From: Acinetobacter sp. ANC 4648
Lineage (GTDB): Bacteria; Pseudomonadota; Gammaproteobacteria; Pseudomonadales; Moraxellaceae
DNA length: 64,000 nucleotides
Direction: 5' to 3'
Assembly: GCF_002135345.1 (NCBI RefSeq)
Contig: NZ_NEGI01000006.1
Coordinates: 62,001 to 126,000 of the forward strand
Shown: positions 8,462-18,072 of the stretch, one piece after another
Layout of the letters: every line of letters begins with the position of its first letter
Numbering within the stretch: the stretch's first letter is position 1
The notes under the pieces: model-generated
Told to the model about the DNA's origin: nothing
The model's database searches: none
The model's input: the letters and a program-made list of their open reading frames with translations, nothing else
Position numbers and translations under genes: made by a program

Positions 8462-9577
8462 TTATTGGTGATGTTTCGCAACTAAATTTTGGAAGTACGC
8501 AATTCCATGCTCACTGATACCCGAACGTTGTTTATCCGTCATAATACGACCTTGACCGCGATATCCACGTGATTTCAAACCACGTTGCACACTTTCTACA
8601 AGATCTAAATCTTCTGGACGGAATACATTTCTGTACCATTCAATCAAATCTTTTTGATCTTGAGTTAACTCTTCATTGGTAAAGTAAATATCATAATGTT
8701 GCAGTGTCGTTTCAGCGTCAACAGGGAATTCATAAATCACAGTCATGAAGTTACTGCTTGGCGGTACATTGAACATTGTACTCGGCCAAGTCCAAAAACC
8801 ATGGAACTCAGGATCAGTAATAGATGGATCAATTTTGAATGATTTTTCCGAAGAACGGGCATAGCCGTATTGTAAAGTCCAGTTTTGATGCGTCGTATGC
8901 CAATATTTATCAACTTGTACCGAGTCAGCAAAACCTGGATGAGCTGGACCACAGTGGTAACATTCTAAATAATTATCTACAATTACTTTCCAGTTTGCAG
9001 GTGTCTCTGTGACAAAACGTGCAGCAAGTTTAAGATCTTTAACTACCGTACACGCTTCTGCTAGCTTCGCTGCAAAACCAGGTAATTGATCCTCTACACA
9101 AGTTGCATCTTCATCCATATTAATGAAAACAAAACCCGCATATTCTTCAACTTTGAGCTGTACCATGCTTGATTTTTCTTTGTCGAAATTTTCAACATGA
9201 TCACAGTTCCGCGCAAGTGCAAGACTACCATCTAATTTAAATGTCCAAGCATGATATGGACAAGTAATGACATTTTTAGCTTTACCACTGCCACTTAATA
9301 ACTCGTGACCACGATGCGGGCAAACATTATAAAATGCTCTTAAAACGCTATCTTTACCACGAATGATGACAATATTTTCATCAATAACTTTACGTGTAAT
9401 ATAATCATTTGAATTGGCAAGTTCACTTCCATGCGCGATACAAATCCAACTTTTTGCAAAAATTTCTTCTTTTTCACGTTCGTATACTTGTGATGATGTA
9501 TAAAATACTTTGGGGAAAGTCCAAGCATTATCAGGGTTTACACAAAAGTCTTGCGGTAATGTTTCAATTGAACTCAT
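8462..9577 (-). CDS. cntA: Carnitine monooxygenase oxygenase component CntA (Rieske type)
   Basis: This 371-residue Rieske non-haem iron oxygenase cleaves carnitine to trimethylamine and malic semialdehyde. The [2Fe-2S] ligands are C86, H88, C106 and H109. The mononuclear iron ligands are H208, H213 and D323. The bridging glutamate E205, which in carnitine oxygenases replaces the usual aspartate, is present. These positions coincide with those I recall for A. baumannii CntA. The chosen ATG (9577) follows GGAG at good spacing; an upstream ATG at 9604 would add nine residues. It is part of the six-gene carnitine operon. Confidence 0.95.
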   Translation of the reverse strand: MSSIETLPQDFCVNPDNAWTFPKVFYTSSQVYEREKEEIFAKSWICIAHGSELANSNDYITRKVIDENIVIIRGKDSVLRAFYNVCPHRGHELLSGSGKAKNVITCPYHAWTFKLDGSLALARNCDHVENFDKEKSSMVQLKVEEYAGFVFINMDEDATCVEDQLPGFAAKLAEACTVVKDLKLAARFVTETPANWKVIVDNYLECYHCGPAHPGFADSVQVDKYWHTTHQNWTLQYGYARSSEKSFKIDPSITDPEFHGFWTWPSTMFNVPPSSNFMTVIYEFPVDAETTLQHYDIYFTNEELTQDQKDLIEWYRNVFRPEDLDLVESVQRGLKSRGYRGQGRIMTDKQRSGISEHGIAYFQNLVAKHHQ

Positions 9578-9627
9578 GTTCTTAACTCCATCCATTTTAT
9601 TCATAACTTTAAATTTCTTTAAACAAC

Positions 9628-10590
9628 TTAAGATTTTTCAATCATCTTTTGTATCGCTTCCAACATTTGTTGATAAAGATGCCGTACTTCAGGACAATCA
9701 CGCATTAAACGCAACCCGCCATGTAGCATGCCTTTGGCAACATAAAAACGATTTTCTATCCCTGCTTGTGTTAGTTTTTCTGAAAAATACTTCCCGTCAT
9801 CAGATAAAGGATCAAACTCTGCAATAGCAATGAAACTTTCAGGCATATCTGAAAAATCATGTGCAAGTAATGGTGCTAAACGAAGGTCATTCCACTGTGA
9901 AGCATCTGGTGCATATTCACGTAAATAGTATTCACCATCCGCAGCAGTCAATAACGGAGCATGTGCATGTAACTTATATGCAGGTAAATCAAAACGAGTC
10001 GTGAGCATGGGATAAATCACGACTAAACCTTTGGCCTGCTGAGCTGTGTGCTGTAAAGCCACAGTCACTGCAGCAGCTAAGTTTCCACCCGCACTATCCC
10101 CTGCAACAATAATGTTATCTGCATCAACATTCCATTGCTCGGCATGCGTTCTAAGCCATGTATATGCAAACTGACAATCATCATAAGCTGCTGGAAAACG
10201 ATGTTCTGGCGCTAAACGATAATCTACACTGAGCACAATAATATTCAAATCTTGGCAAATATAACTCAGTAAAAATTCATGTGAATCTAGACCACCAACA
10301 ACAAAACCTCCCCCATGAAAATATAGAACACAAGGCCAACCCGTAGCTGGTGCTTTGATATTTTTAGGCCGATATAATCGAACATCAACCATCTGGCCTG
10401 CATTTTCAAGGTGATGATCTTCAATATCAATCTTGCCATCTCTAGGTAAAGTGTAATGTCGACACATTGCATCATAAGCTGCCCGACTTGAATCAAGATC
10501 TGCATCTGCAGCACTGTAAACACTACTCCAGTAAACTAGGCTTTGCATTTCTTCACTTAAAACATATTCTGTCGTCATTTGGGCTGTCAT
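9628..10590 (-). CDS. HSL-family alpha/beta hydrolase (esterase) in the carnitine operon
   Basis: The 320-residue hydrolase belongs to the hormone-sensitive-lipase group. It has the oxyanion-hole motif HGGG (92-95), nucleophile S166 in GDSAGG, and a likely triad of S166, D260 and H290. There is no signal peptide, so it is cytoplasmic. Its start overlaps the stop codon of the transporter gene by 4 bases, implying translational coupling. Lying between a carnitine/betaine transporter and carnitine oxygenase, it may hydrolyse O-acylcarnitines to free carnitine plus a fatty or short-chain acid. The enzyme class is well supported; the substrate is inference from position. Confidence 0.85.
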   Translation of the reverse strand: MTAQMTTEYVLSEEMQSLVYWSSVYSAADADLDSSRAAYDAMCRHYTLPRDGKIDIEDHHLENAGQMVDVRLYRPKNIKAPATGWPCVLYFHGGGFVVGGLDSHEFLLSYICQDLNIIVLSVDYRLAPEHRFPAAYDDCQFAYTWLRTHAEQWNVDADNIIVAGDSAGGNLAAAVTVALQHTAQQAKGLVVIYPMLTTRFDLPAYKLHAHAPLLTAADGEYYLREYAPDASQWNDLRLAPLLAHDFSDMPESFIAIAEFDPLSDDGKYFSEKLTQAGIENRFYVAKGMLHGGLRLMRDCPEVRHLYQQMLEAIQKMIEKS

Positions 10591-12245
10591 GAGATTTGCT
10601 CTTTAATACTTTCACGTCCCAGTTCTACTGACGTAATAACCTCTAGATCAATTTTTTTGGTTGCATATTCTGGCTCATCTGCATAAGCGCGATAATCTTC
10701 AAAATTTTTCTGATCAATCAGATGTGACGGAATTTTTGAATAATCTTCAATTAACCATTTAATTAGGCCATAAGTTTGAATCAAAATAATCACAATAAAG
10801 GGTAATGCAGTGACAACAGTTGCAGTTTTCATCGTATCTAGCGGGGCTTTAGAGAAAATCATCGCAATTGGAACTAATGTCAGCATAACGCACCAAAACA
10901 AGCGTGCTTTAGGTGAAGGATCTTGACCTTCTTGCAAACCACGGGTACATGTTGCCGAGACAGCATAACCAACTGCATCCATATGCGCCGCCAAAAACAC
11001 CACCATAATGCCAAGGAATATCCACATCATAAACTGGCCAGCAGGCAATAAACTGAGAAGTTGGCCAATCGCAATTTCACCGCTCTGATGACTCAATACA
11101 TGGGGTACATTCACTGCACCATGAATAAAGTTATAGACGCTAAAGTTCTCAAATACACCGAAAATAAACCAAATACCGACGCTACCACCAATGACCATCG
11201 CCAAAATAACTTCTTTGATGGTTCGTCCTTTAGAAACACGCGTCACAAATAGTGCAACACCTGGTGCATAAGAAATCCACCATAACCAATAAAATACAGT
11301 CCATTCACGTGTGAATTTTCCATCTCCCATTGGATCTGTAAATAAACTCATATCCACAAAGTTTGTTGCCATTAAGCCAAAACTCATCAACGAATTATTT
11401 AAGATGAATTGTGTTGGCCCAAAAATTAGTACATACACAGCAAATAGAATGACACCGAGACAGACAGCATGGCTTAGACGCTTCATACCATTTTCCATAC
11501 CTACATATGAGCTCAGCGCAAATACCATAGATACAGCCAAAATAATAATCACTTTAGTGGCGAAAGTATTTGGAATACCCGTCAACAATGAAAGGATATT
11601 GGTAAATGTCACCGCAGTCAGCACTAAAGAAATTGTGAGTGCTCCAAACATACAGAGTAAGAACAACAAGTCGACTAGACGCCCAACCACGCCCGTTGCT
11701 TTAAAACCCGTGACCGCTTCAATAATAGAGGCCAAGCTGAGGCCTTTATTTTTACGCACATGGAAGCTATAACACAATGAGACTGATGCTAAAGCATATA
11801 TCGCCCATGCACTGACGCCAGAATGGAAAAATGAATAAGCAACACTATATTTTAATGCCTCAGCAGATTCAGGCGTGAGACCTAAACCCGGTGTCTGATA
11901 GTAATATGCCCAGTCTAAAAACCCCCAATACAAACTTGAAGACCCAATGCCCGATAAAATGAACATAAAAATCCAAGATAAAGTACTGTATTCAGGTTTC
12001 CCTTCACCAAGCTTGATTTTCCCATACTTACTAAATGCCAAAATCATGGTAAAAATGATGGATAAAAATGCAAAGAGTAAAACTGGTGTGGTAAAAATTG
12101 ATGTTGTCCACAACATTAATTTGGCAGCTAATTGAATTGACTCTTCTGAATAAATCGCTAATCCAGCGACCAAGATAAATACAAACAATAAACTTGTTAT
12201 AGCAAGTACTTTATCTGTATAAACTTTTGGGTTTTGATTTTCCAT
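10587..12245 (-). CDS. BCCT-family carnitine/betaine transporter
   Basis: The 552-residue membrane protein has about 12 transmembrane segments and BCCT-family hallmarks: the aromatic-rich segment WTVFYWLWWISYAPGVALFV with the conserved double-tryptophan core, a GSSSLYWGFLDWAYYY block, and FLGIMVVFLAAHMDAVGYA near the end. BCCT carriers import quaternary ammonium compounds such as carnitine, choline and betaine. Location inside the carnitine catabolic operon makes carnitine or acylcarnitine the likely substrate. It lies 50 bases after the dehydrogenase gene and overlaps the hydrolase gene by 4 bases. Confidence 0.9.
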   Translation of the reverse strand: MENQNPKVYTDKVLAITSLLFVFILVAGLAIYSEESIQLAAKLMLWTTSIFTTPVLLFAFLSIIFTMILAFSKYGKIKLGEGKPEYSTLSWIFMFILSGIGSSSLYWGFLDWAYYYQTPGLGLTPESAEALKYSVAYSFFHSGVSAWAIYALASVSLCYSFHVRKNKGLSLASIIEAVTGFKATGVVGRLVDLLFLLCMFGALTISLVLTAVTFTNILSLLTGIPNTFATKVIIILAVSMVFALSSYVGMENGMKRLSHAVCLGVILFAVYVLIFGPTQFILNNSLMSFGLMATNFVDMSLFTDPMGDGKFTREWTVFYWLWWISYAPGVALFVTRVSKGRTIKEVILAMVIGGSVGIWFIFGVFENFSVYNFIHGAVNVPHVLSHQSGEIAIGQLLSLLPAGQFMMWIFLGIMVVFLAAHMDAVGYAVSATCTRGLQEGQDPSPKARLFWCVMLTLVPIAMIFSKAPLDTMKTATVVTALPFIVIILIQTYGLIKWLIEDYSKIPSHLIDQKNFEDYRAYADEPEYATKKIDLEVITSVELGRESIKEQIS

Positions 12246-12295
12246 ATCAATAAATCCGTTTAAAATAGATTTTTATTCCATTACAACTAAGTCCA

Positions 12296-13384
12296 TTAAT
12301 TTTTACCAATCAATGATGCGATCGCATCACCAACTTCATGCGTTTTTGCAGTGCCGCCAACATCTGTAGTTTTTGGCCCATAGACTAATACATGCTCAAT
12401 GGCTTGCATAATGTCTTTGCTTGCATCTTCAAATGCTTGCTCACCATTGCCTAAAAACTCAAGCATCATTGCTCCCGACCAAATTGCAGCAATAGGGTTG
12501 GCAATATTTTGACCAAAAATATCTGGTGCAGAACCATGTACAGGCTCAAATAATGATGGAAAATGACGTTCTGGATTTAAGTTCGCTGATGCAGCCAAAC
12601 CGATTGTTCCCGTACATGCGGGGCCTAAATCAGAAAGAATGTCACCAAATAAATTAGAGGCGACAACAATATCAAAACGTTCTGGCTGAAGCACAAAACG
12701 TGCGGCTAAAATATCGACATGCTGCTTATCAGCTTTAACAGCTGGATATTTTTTTGCCATTTCATCTACACGCTCATCCCAATATGGCATGCTGATCGCA
12801 ATACCATTCGATTTGGTTGCTGCCGTGATTTTTTTAGCTTTTCGGGTATTTGCCATCTCAAAGGCATATTTTAAAATTCGGTCTACACCATGACGTGTGA
12901 ATACCGCTTCTTGCAGTACAAATTCACGATCTGTACCTTCAAATGCCTTACCACCTATTGCTGAGTATTCACCTTCACTATTTTCGCGAACGACAAAGAA
13001 ATCAATATCGCCAGGCTTTTTATCAGCGAGTGGTGATTTCACTCCGGGCATTAAACGCACTGGACGTAAATTGACATATTGATCAAAACGACGACGGAAT
13101 TGTAATAAAGAGCCCCAGAGTGAAATATGATCTGGAACTTTATCTGGCCAACCGACAGCACCAAAGAAAATTGCGTCGTATTGCTGTAAAGTCTCAAACC
13201 AGTCATCTGGCATCATTTTGCCATGCTCTAGATAATAGTCACAACTTGCCCAATCAAAAGCGTCCATTTGGAGTTCAATATCGTACTTTTGAGCGACAGC
13301 CTTTACAACTTTCACGCCCTCTGGTAAAACTTCTAAGCCAATGCCATCACCTGCAATAGTGGCAATTTTATACATTTTTTTCAT
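12296..13384 (-). CDS. Tartrate/D-malate dehydrogenase (decarboxylating), isopropylmalate dehydrogenase family
   Basis: The 362-residue NAD-dependent beta-decarboxylating dehydrogenase resembles TtuC and DmlA. It shows the N-terminal GDGIGLEVLPEG motif, LRPVRLMPG, the VVRENSEGEYS segment, the K/N/D catalytic blocks and the C-terminal EPVHGSAPDI motif. In this operon it should convert D-malate (from malic semialdehyde) to pyruvate and CO2, the exit to central metabolism. It is the first gene of the operon, 103 bases from the divergent LysR regulator. AAGGGA lies just before the ATG at 13384. Confidence 0.9.
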   Translation of the reverse strand: MKKMYKIATIAGDGIGLEVLPEGVKVVKAVAQKYDIELQMDAFDWASCDYYLEHGKMMPDDWFETLQQYDAIFFGAVGWPDKVPDHISLWGSLLQFRRRFDQYVNLRPVRLMPGVKSPLADKKPGDIDFFVVRENSEGEYSAIGGKAFEGTDREFVLQEAVFTRHGVDRILKYAFEMANTRKAKKITAATKSNGIAISMPYWDERVDEMAKKYPAVKADKQHVDILAARFVLQPERFDIVVASNLFGDILSDLGPACTGTIGLAASANLNPERHFPSLFEPVHGSAPDIFGQNIANPIAAIWSGAMMLEFLGNGEQAFEDASKDIMQAIEHVLVYGPKTTDVGGTAKTHEVGDAIASLIGKN

Positions 13385-13487
13385 ACTATCCCTTGACTCT
13401 AATCAGTGAACTCCTTAACAGCTATTAACATGATCGTTTCACCTAAAATGATCAACCTTCAAACCATCAGTCTAATGGACACGGATC
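13385..13487. promoter_or_regulatory. Divergent promoter/operator region of carnitine operon and LysR gene
   Basis: This 103-base region lies between the divergently transcribed dehydrogenase and LysR genes, the normal place for a LysR binding site. It contains an inverted repeat TGATC (13431-13435) ... GATCA (13450-13454), the only obvious dyad here. Assigning it as the operator is inference. Confidence 0.4.
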
Positions 13488-14468
13488 GTGAACAATTTAC
13501 CTAACCTATCGGATTTCAAGGTTTTTTGTGTTGTAGCAAAGCGTCGAAGTTTTGTCGAATCAGCGGAAGAACTTGGATCATCCCCTGCTTATGTCAGTAA
13601 GCGGATCAATATTTTAGAAACAAATTTAAACTGCAAGCTTTTCCATAGAAGTACACGGCATGTCAGCCTAACCGAAGACGGTAAATTAATACTGGAAAAA
13701 ATAACCCATATATTGGATGAATTTGATGAACTGAGTGAACTGGTCAATAACCCTCAGAGTTCGCCAACTGGACATTTAGATATTGTAAGTAGTTTTGGTT
13801 TTGGCCGTAAACATGTCGCGCCAATTCTGTCTAAACTACTCAACATGTATCCTAAACTCACAATTCATTTCAATACCATTGATAATACAAAAGATTTAAT
13901 CCAACACAGCATTGATCTCGATATCCGAATTGGTAATGAAATTGCACCCAACATGATTGCAAAAAAATTAGCTTCAAACTTTCGTATTCTATGTGCATCA
14001 CCGAGTTATTTAATCAAAAATGGTGTTCCTGAAACGGTTGAAGACTTGCAGCATCACGACTGTTTAACCATTAGTGAACGCGATCAATCTTCTGTATTAC
14101 TCAAATTAAGACACCAAAGCGAAGATATTGTGACGCATGTTCGGCCACGCTTTGTTTCAAATAATGGTGAGATCATTCATCAACTTGCCATTGATGGACA
14201 AGGTATTATTTTGCGCTCTATCTGGGATGTTGCAGAGGAGTTGCTTTCAGGACAATTACAACATATTTTGCCTGAGTATTGGCAAGATGCTGATATTTGG
14301 GCTGTTTATCCATCTCGATTGAAAACTTCATCTAAACTGCAAACCTGTATTTTATTTATTCAACATGAACTATCAAACCGATTACAGTTAATTCAAAACT
14401 TAAATCGTGGTGAATTAATTTCACCTATAGACAATATTCGCCCTCTCACTGAAAAAGTTTTTTTATAA
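13488..14468 (+). CDS. LysR-type regulator of the carnitine operon
   Basis: The 326-residue protein has an N-terminal winged helix-turn-helix (LPNLSDFKVFCVVAKRRSF..., about residues 3-62, with SPAYVSKRINILE as recognition region). A typical LysR effector-binding domain follows from about residue 90. The start codon is GTG at 13488, eight bases after a GGA. It is divergent from the carnitine operon, so it probably senses carnitine or a degradation intermediate and activates that operon. The family is certain; the regulated target is inferred from gene position. Confidence 0.9.
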   Translation: MNNLPNLSDFKVFCVVAKRRSFVESAEELGSSPAYVSKRINILETNLNCKLFHRSTRHVSLTEDGKLILEKITHILDEFDELSELVNNPQSSPTGHLDIVSSFGFGRKHVAPILSKLLNMYPKLTIHFNTIDNTKDLIQHSIDLDIRIGNEIAPNMIAKKLASNFRILCASPSYLIKNGVPETVEDLQHHDCLTISERDQSSVLLKLRHQSEDIVTHVRPRFVSNNGEIIHQLAIDGQGIILRSIWDVAEELLSGQLQHILPEYWQDADIWAVYPSRLKTSSKLQTCILFIQHELSNRLQLIQNLNRGELISPIDNIRPLTEKVFL

Positions 14469-14469
14469 C

Positions 14470-14502
14470 AAAAAATCGCCCATCTCTAATGGGCGATTTT
14501 TT
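14470..14502. terminator. Bidirectional terminator between LysR and porin genes
   Basis: Arms of 14 bp with an ATCGCCCAT core and a 5-base loop are flanked by an A-run and a T-run, serving both convergent genes. Confidence 0.9.
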
Positions 14503-14519
14503 CAATTGAAACAATAATA

Positions 14520-15719
14520 TTAAAAATAATAACCTAAAGATAAATAGAACAATTGATTCCAACGATTACTATCACCTTGCGCTAAACCATTACTTCCACT
14601 CCCCGTCATGGGATCATTTTTACTCCAAATATATTCACCCTGTACGCCAATCGCCTTGTAATTGAAATAAACCCCGGCCATTAGACGTTCTGAATCTTTA
14701 AAATTAGATTCATCTTTTAAAAATTGACTATAAGAGATATAAGGTTTGATATTTTCCAGTTTAAACAGAGGTTTATTTACCGTATAACTAAACTCATTCA
14801 CTAAAAACTTAGCTTTGTTTGCGACTTGATAGGGAAAATCAAATGCGCCAATGGTTGAATATTGTGGATGTAAATCATCTGCATTTTTTATGTCTTGCGC
14901 ACCAGCAACAAATAACCATTGCCATGCATTCAATTCTGTTAATGCAAAAATATTCCATGCATCACGACGGCCATCCATATGCGTTCTTTTATTTTCTAAA
15001 TCGGAATGCCAATACGAAGCACCAACCTCTGTTTTTAAAGCATATTCTGTATTTAAATCAATTTTTTTGGAGGCACGACCAATCCACATATTTTTTTCTT
15101 CAATATCTGTGCCCGCCTTTAAGTCATCAGCTTGAACGAAGTTACCCGAATATCGACTTGAATCTTTTGACGTCCCTTTATAATTACCACCATCTCGTGG
15201 ATAAAAACCGAGGGCCAAATTATAATCTGCATTTTTAAATCGATATTTCATCCCTAAATTTTGAATATCTTCTAGGCCAACAGTATTCAAAATAGTTTCA
15301 TAATAACTATTTCCCCACAAACGATCATAACCAAAATCTACGAACTGTAAGCCTACTGTTAAGCGCTGTTCATCATTGAACTTATAGCCTGCCCAAGCAT
15401 CTTTTAAGAATACGGCATCGCACAAAGAATCATATTGATAACATCTAGTGTCGATTGAAGCAATCCAGTTTGGATTTTCATAACTTAAAACCAATTTAAT
15501 ATCAGAGAGTTTCCAATCCTTGTTCGCTCCCTCATTTGCTTGATTTGCATAATCTTTAGCTATATAGCGCGTACGAATCGCACCAGAAAGTTTCAACTGC
15601 CCTGTGTCAACGCTAGCATCTCCAACTGAAAGCCCATCAGCCAAACTCACTGAACTGGTAAACAAAGAACATAGCATAATCGGCAATAGGTATCTTTTCA
15701 TTTTTAGCATCCCTGACAA
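14520..15719 (-). CDS. Outer-membrane beta-barrel porin next to the carnitine operon
   Basis: The product of 399 residues (or about 394 from the ATG giving MKRYLLPIM) has a signal peptide ending near SLADG, then alternating amphipathic strands and a C-terminal aromatic residue (SLGYYF), as expected of an outer-membrane barrel. I cannot place it in a named porin subfamily. A CYQYDSLC segment could form a small disulfide loop. It converges on the LysR gene and lies beside the carnitine operon, so it may admit carnitine or related compounds; that is only a positional inference. Confidence 0.8.
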   Translation of the reverse strand: MSGMLKMKRYLLPIMLCSLFTSSVSLADGLSVGDASVDTGQLKLSGAIRTRYIAKDYANQANEGANKDWKLSDIKLVLSYENPNWIASIDTRCYQYDSLCDAVFLKDAWAGYKFNDEQRLTVGLQFVDFGYDRLWGNSYYETILNTVGLEDIQNLGMKYRFKNADYNLALGFYPRDGGNYKGTSKDSSRYSGNFVQADDLKAGTDIEEKNMWIGRASKKIDLNTEYALKTEVGASYWHSDLENKRTHMDGRRDAWNIFALTELNAWQWLFVAGAQDIKNADDLHPQYSTIGAFDFPYQVANKAKFLVNEFSYTVNKPLFKLENIKPYISYSQFLKDESNFKDSERLMAGVYFNYKAIGVQGEYIWSKNDPMTGSGSNGLAQGDSNRWNQLFYLSLGYYF

Positions 15720-16493
15720 AAGAGGCTAAAATGAATAGTTTTTGCACTTGGATCAATAAGGTAATTATCGATTCAGGGTTCACGAAATGTGTTTAATAAG
15801 AATTAAAGTATAAATAAAGCAGTCTATTCAGCATAAATTAATGATTTATTTAAATAATTTTTATTAGGAATAGCAAAATACTGTTAGAGTGATTGCTATG
15901 AATTTTAGTTCTCATCATGATTATTGATTGTCTCTAAATAAAATAGTAACGGATAAAGATAGCCTTACAAACTTCAAATTTTAATGTCTGGTTTTATTCA
16001 AAATACCTTTATGAAGATTCTCAAAGAATAAATCAGATTAAGATCTATCCTAAAATAGAACTTGAAATGAAGTTCGTTTACATGAGTAACTCAAAAATAC
16101 AATTTTAATTTAGTAACAACAATCCCAAAAGAGCAACACGAAATACTCTAAATTTAATGAATATCGGCTGAAATCAAGCAATTTTTTTTAATTTCATTTT
16201 TCTGTTTATAAATTTTAATTCATAGGAATCATAGAATTTCTGAATAAAATGTAAACTATTTTAGCTCTTTCTCACATTATGCAAATATATTTTTTTAATT
16301 GCTTAATCTTTGAACGCACGCGTTTACAAAAAATTTAATTTTTCCTAAATAGAGTATTTACTCTTAATTTTTATATGATATTTTGTAACCAGAATTAAAT
16401 TTAGATTTCAAATATAGAAAGTCTAATTTTTTCATATAGTGAATGCCAAGCATTTAAAAAATGTTCATTTTATAAATTTAGGGAAAGCTTAAA
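15720..16493. promoter_or_regulatory. 774-base intergenic region with candidate operator before the first fadL-like gene
   Basis: No gene is visible. The region is AT-rich and separates the divergent porin and FadL genes. It contains an inverted repeat AGAGTA-TT-TACTCT at 16351-16364, about 130 bases before the FadL start. The same motif recurs before the second fadL-like gene. Confidence 0.45.
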
Positions 16494-17999
16494 ATGAAAT
16501 TAAAAACCTTAACTACAGCTATTTTACTTGCTACTTTGCCAGCAACTGGTGTTTTTGCCGCTGCCTTGGATCGTTCAGGCCAATCTATTTCTTCATTCTT
16601 ACAACCTAATAATTATTTTGAAGCTGGGATTTCAATTCTAGATCCAACGGTTGAAGGCCGTGAAGCTGGAACAAGTGAAACACGTCGCCATATTAGCGAT
16701 ATGGGTGATGATTATTATTTTCCTTCTGCTGCAATCAAATTACAATTAACTGATCATGTTTCTTTTGGTCTCTTGTATGACCAACCTTTTGGTGCAGATG
16801 CTGCATATGAAGGTAAGAATGTATTTGTTTCTGATCCAACAAATACAATTTTACCAGGAGCAACTTTAGCGGGAATTCGTCAATCTACGATTGATAAAAG
16901 CTTTGGTGCTTTAACAGCTGAACAGCGTGTAGGTGCCTTATTAAAAGCTCAAGGTGTAGACTTAGCATCTCCTGCTGGGCAAGCAAAATTTGTTCAAACA
17001 CTGACAGCTTATAACGGTAGTGCCTCAACCAAAACTCAAATTGATACCTTAGTTAAACAAGGTGTTGAAAGCCAAGTAGATGCTGGGTTAAAGGCAGTAA
17101 ATTCAACACTTGGTAAAGGCAATACTAAAGTTGAAGTAGATACTCAAAATATTTCAATGATTTTTGGTTATCAACCAACTAAAAATTTCAATTTTTACGG
17201 TGGTGGTGTTTACCAAACTGTTAAAGGTAACGTTAGCCTTCGTGGTCAAGCATATAGCCTTTACAATGGTTACGATGCATCAATTAAAGAAACTGGCGGT
17301 ACGGGTTGGTTAGCAGGTGCTGCTTATCAAATTCCTGAAATTGCCTTAAAAGCAGCAGTAACTTATCGTTCTGAAATTGATCATGATGTTGAAATTAATG
17401 AAAGTATGCCTACACTTCCTGCACTTTCACTCTTAGGTCCAGCTGGTGCTGCCGCTGCTGCCAATATTGCAGCATCTTCAGGTAAAACAAGAATTACAAC
17501 ACCACAATCTGTAAACTTAGATTTACAATCAGGTATTATGGCGGACACTGTTGCCTTTGCTAATATCCGTTGGGTGAACTGGAAAGATTTTTCAATTCAA
17601 CCATATAAATTTGGCAAAGTATCTGAAGCAATTGGTGGGTTAGTTGGTCGTCCAAATGGATTCGACTTAGTTAAATATTCAGATGACCAATGGTCAGCGA
17701 CTGCAGGTGTAGGTCGTAAGCTAAATGAGCAATGGGCAGGTAATGTATCTGTTGGTTGGGACTCAGGTGCAGGCAATCCTGTTACAACTTTAGGTCCAAC
17801 GGAAGGTTTTTGGAATGTCGGTTTAGGTGTTCAATATAGCCCAACACCATCGACCTTCATTGCTGGTGGTGTAAAATACTTCTGGTTAGGCGATGCAAAA
17901 GCTCAAACTGGTGCTCAAGCTGATGGTAGCGAATATGTTGCAGAATTCACTGGTAATACTGCTATCGCCTACGGTTTAAAAATGGGTTACCGCTTCTAA
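16494..17999 (+). CDS. fadL: FadL-family outer-membrane fatty-acid transport protein (long form)
   Basis: The 501-residue protein has a signal peptide cleaved near FAA-ALDRSG and the FadL-family N-terminal plug region (ALDRSGQSISSFLQPNNYFEAG). Strands such as YDQPFGADA, GYQPTKNFNFYGGGVYQTVKGNV and a terminal ...KMGYRF follow. FadL channels move long-chain fatty acids or other hydrophobic molecules across the outer membrane. Compared with the paralogue just downstream it carries an extra segment of about 80 residues (roughly 125-205), probably an extracellular loop. GGGAAAGC precedes the ATG. Confidence 0.9.
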   Translation: MKLKTLTTAILLATLPATGVFAAALDRSGQSISSFLQPNNYFEAGISILDPTVEGREAGTSETRRHISDMGDDYYFPSAAIKLQLTDHVSFGLLYDQPFGADAAYEGKNVFVSDPTNTILPGATLAGIRQSTIDKSFGALTAEQRVGALLKAQGVDLASPAGQAKFVQTLTAYNGSASTKTQIDTLVKQGVESQVDAGLKAVNSTLGKGNTKVEVDTQNISMIFGYQPTKNFNFYGGGVYQTVKGNVSLRGQAYSLYNGYDASIKETGGTGWLAGAAYQIPEIALKAAVTYRSEIDHDVEINESMPTLPALSLLGPAGAAAAANIAASSGKTRITTPQSVNLDLQSGIMADTVAFANIRWVNWKDFSIQPYKFGKVSEAIGGLVGRPNGFDLVKYSDDQWSATAGVGRKLNEQWAGNVSVGWDSGAGNPVTTLGPTEGFWNVGLGVQYSPTPSTFIAGGVKYFWLGDAKAQTGAQADGSEYVAEFTGNTAIAYGLKMGYRF

Positions 18000-18030
18000 A
18001 AGCATTTAAATAACCGCCGTTACTTAATTC

Positions 18031-18060
18031 AAAAGACCATTGTTCTCAATGGTCTTTTTT
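18031..18060 (+). terminator. Terminator after first fadL-like gene
   Basis: Arms AAAAGACCATTG and CAATGGTCTTTT with a TTCT loop are followed by T residues. It separates the transcription of the two FadL paralogues. Confidence 0.88.
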
Positions 18061-18072
18061 AATTTTATTATC

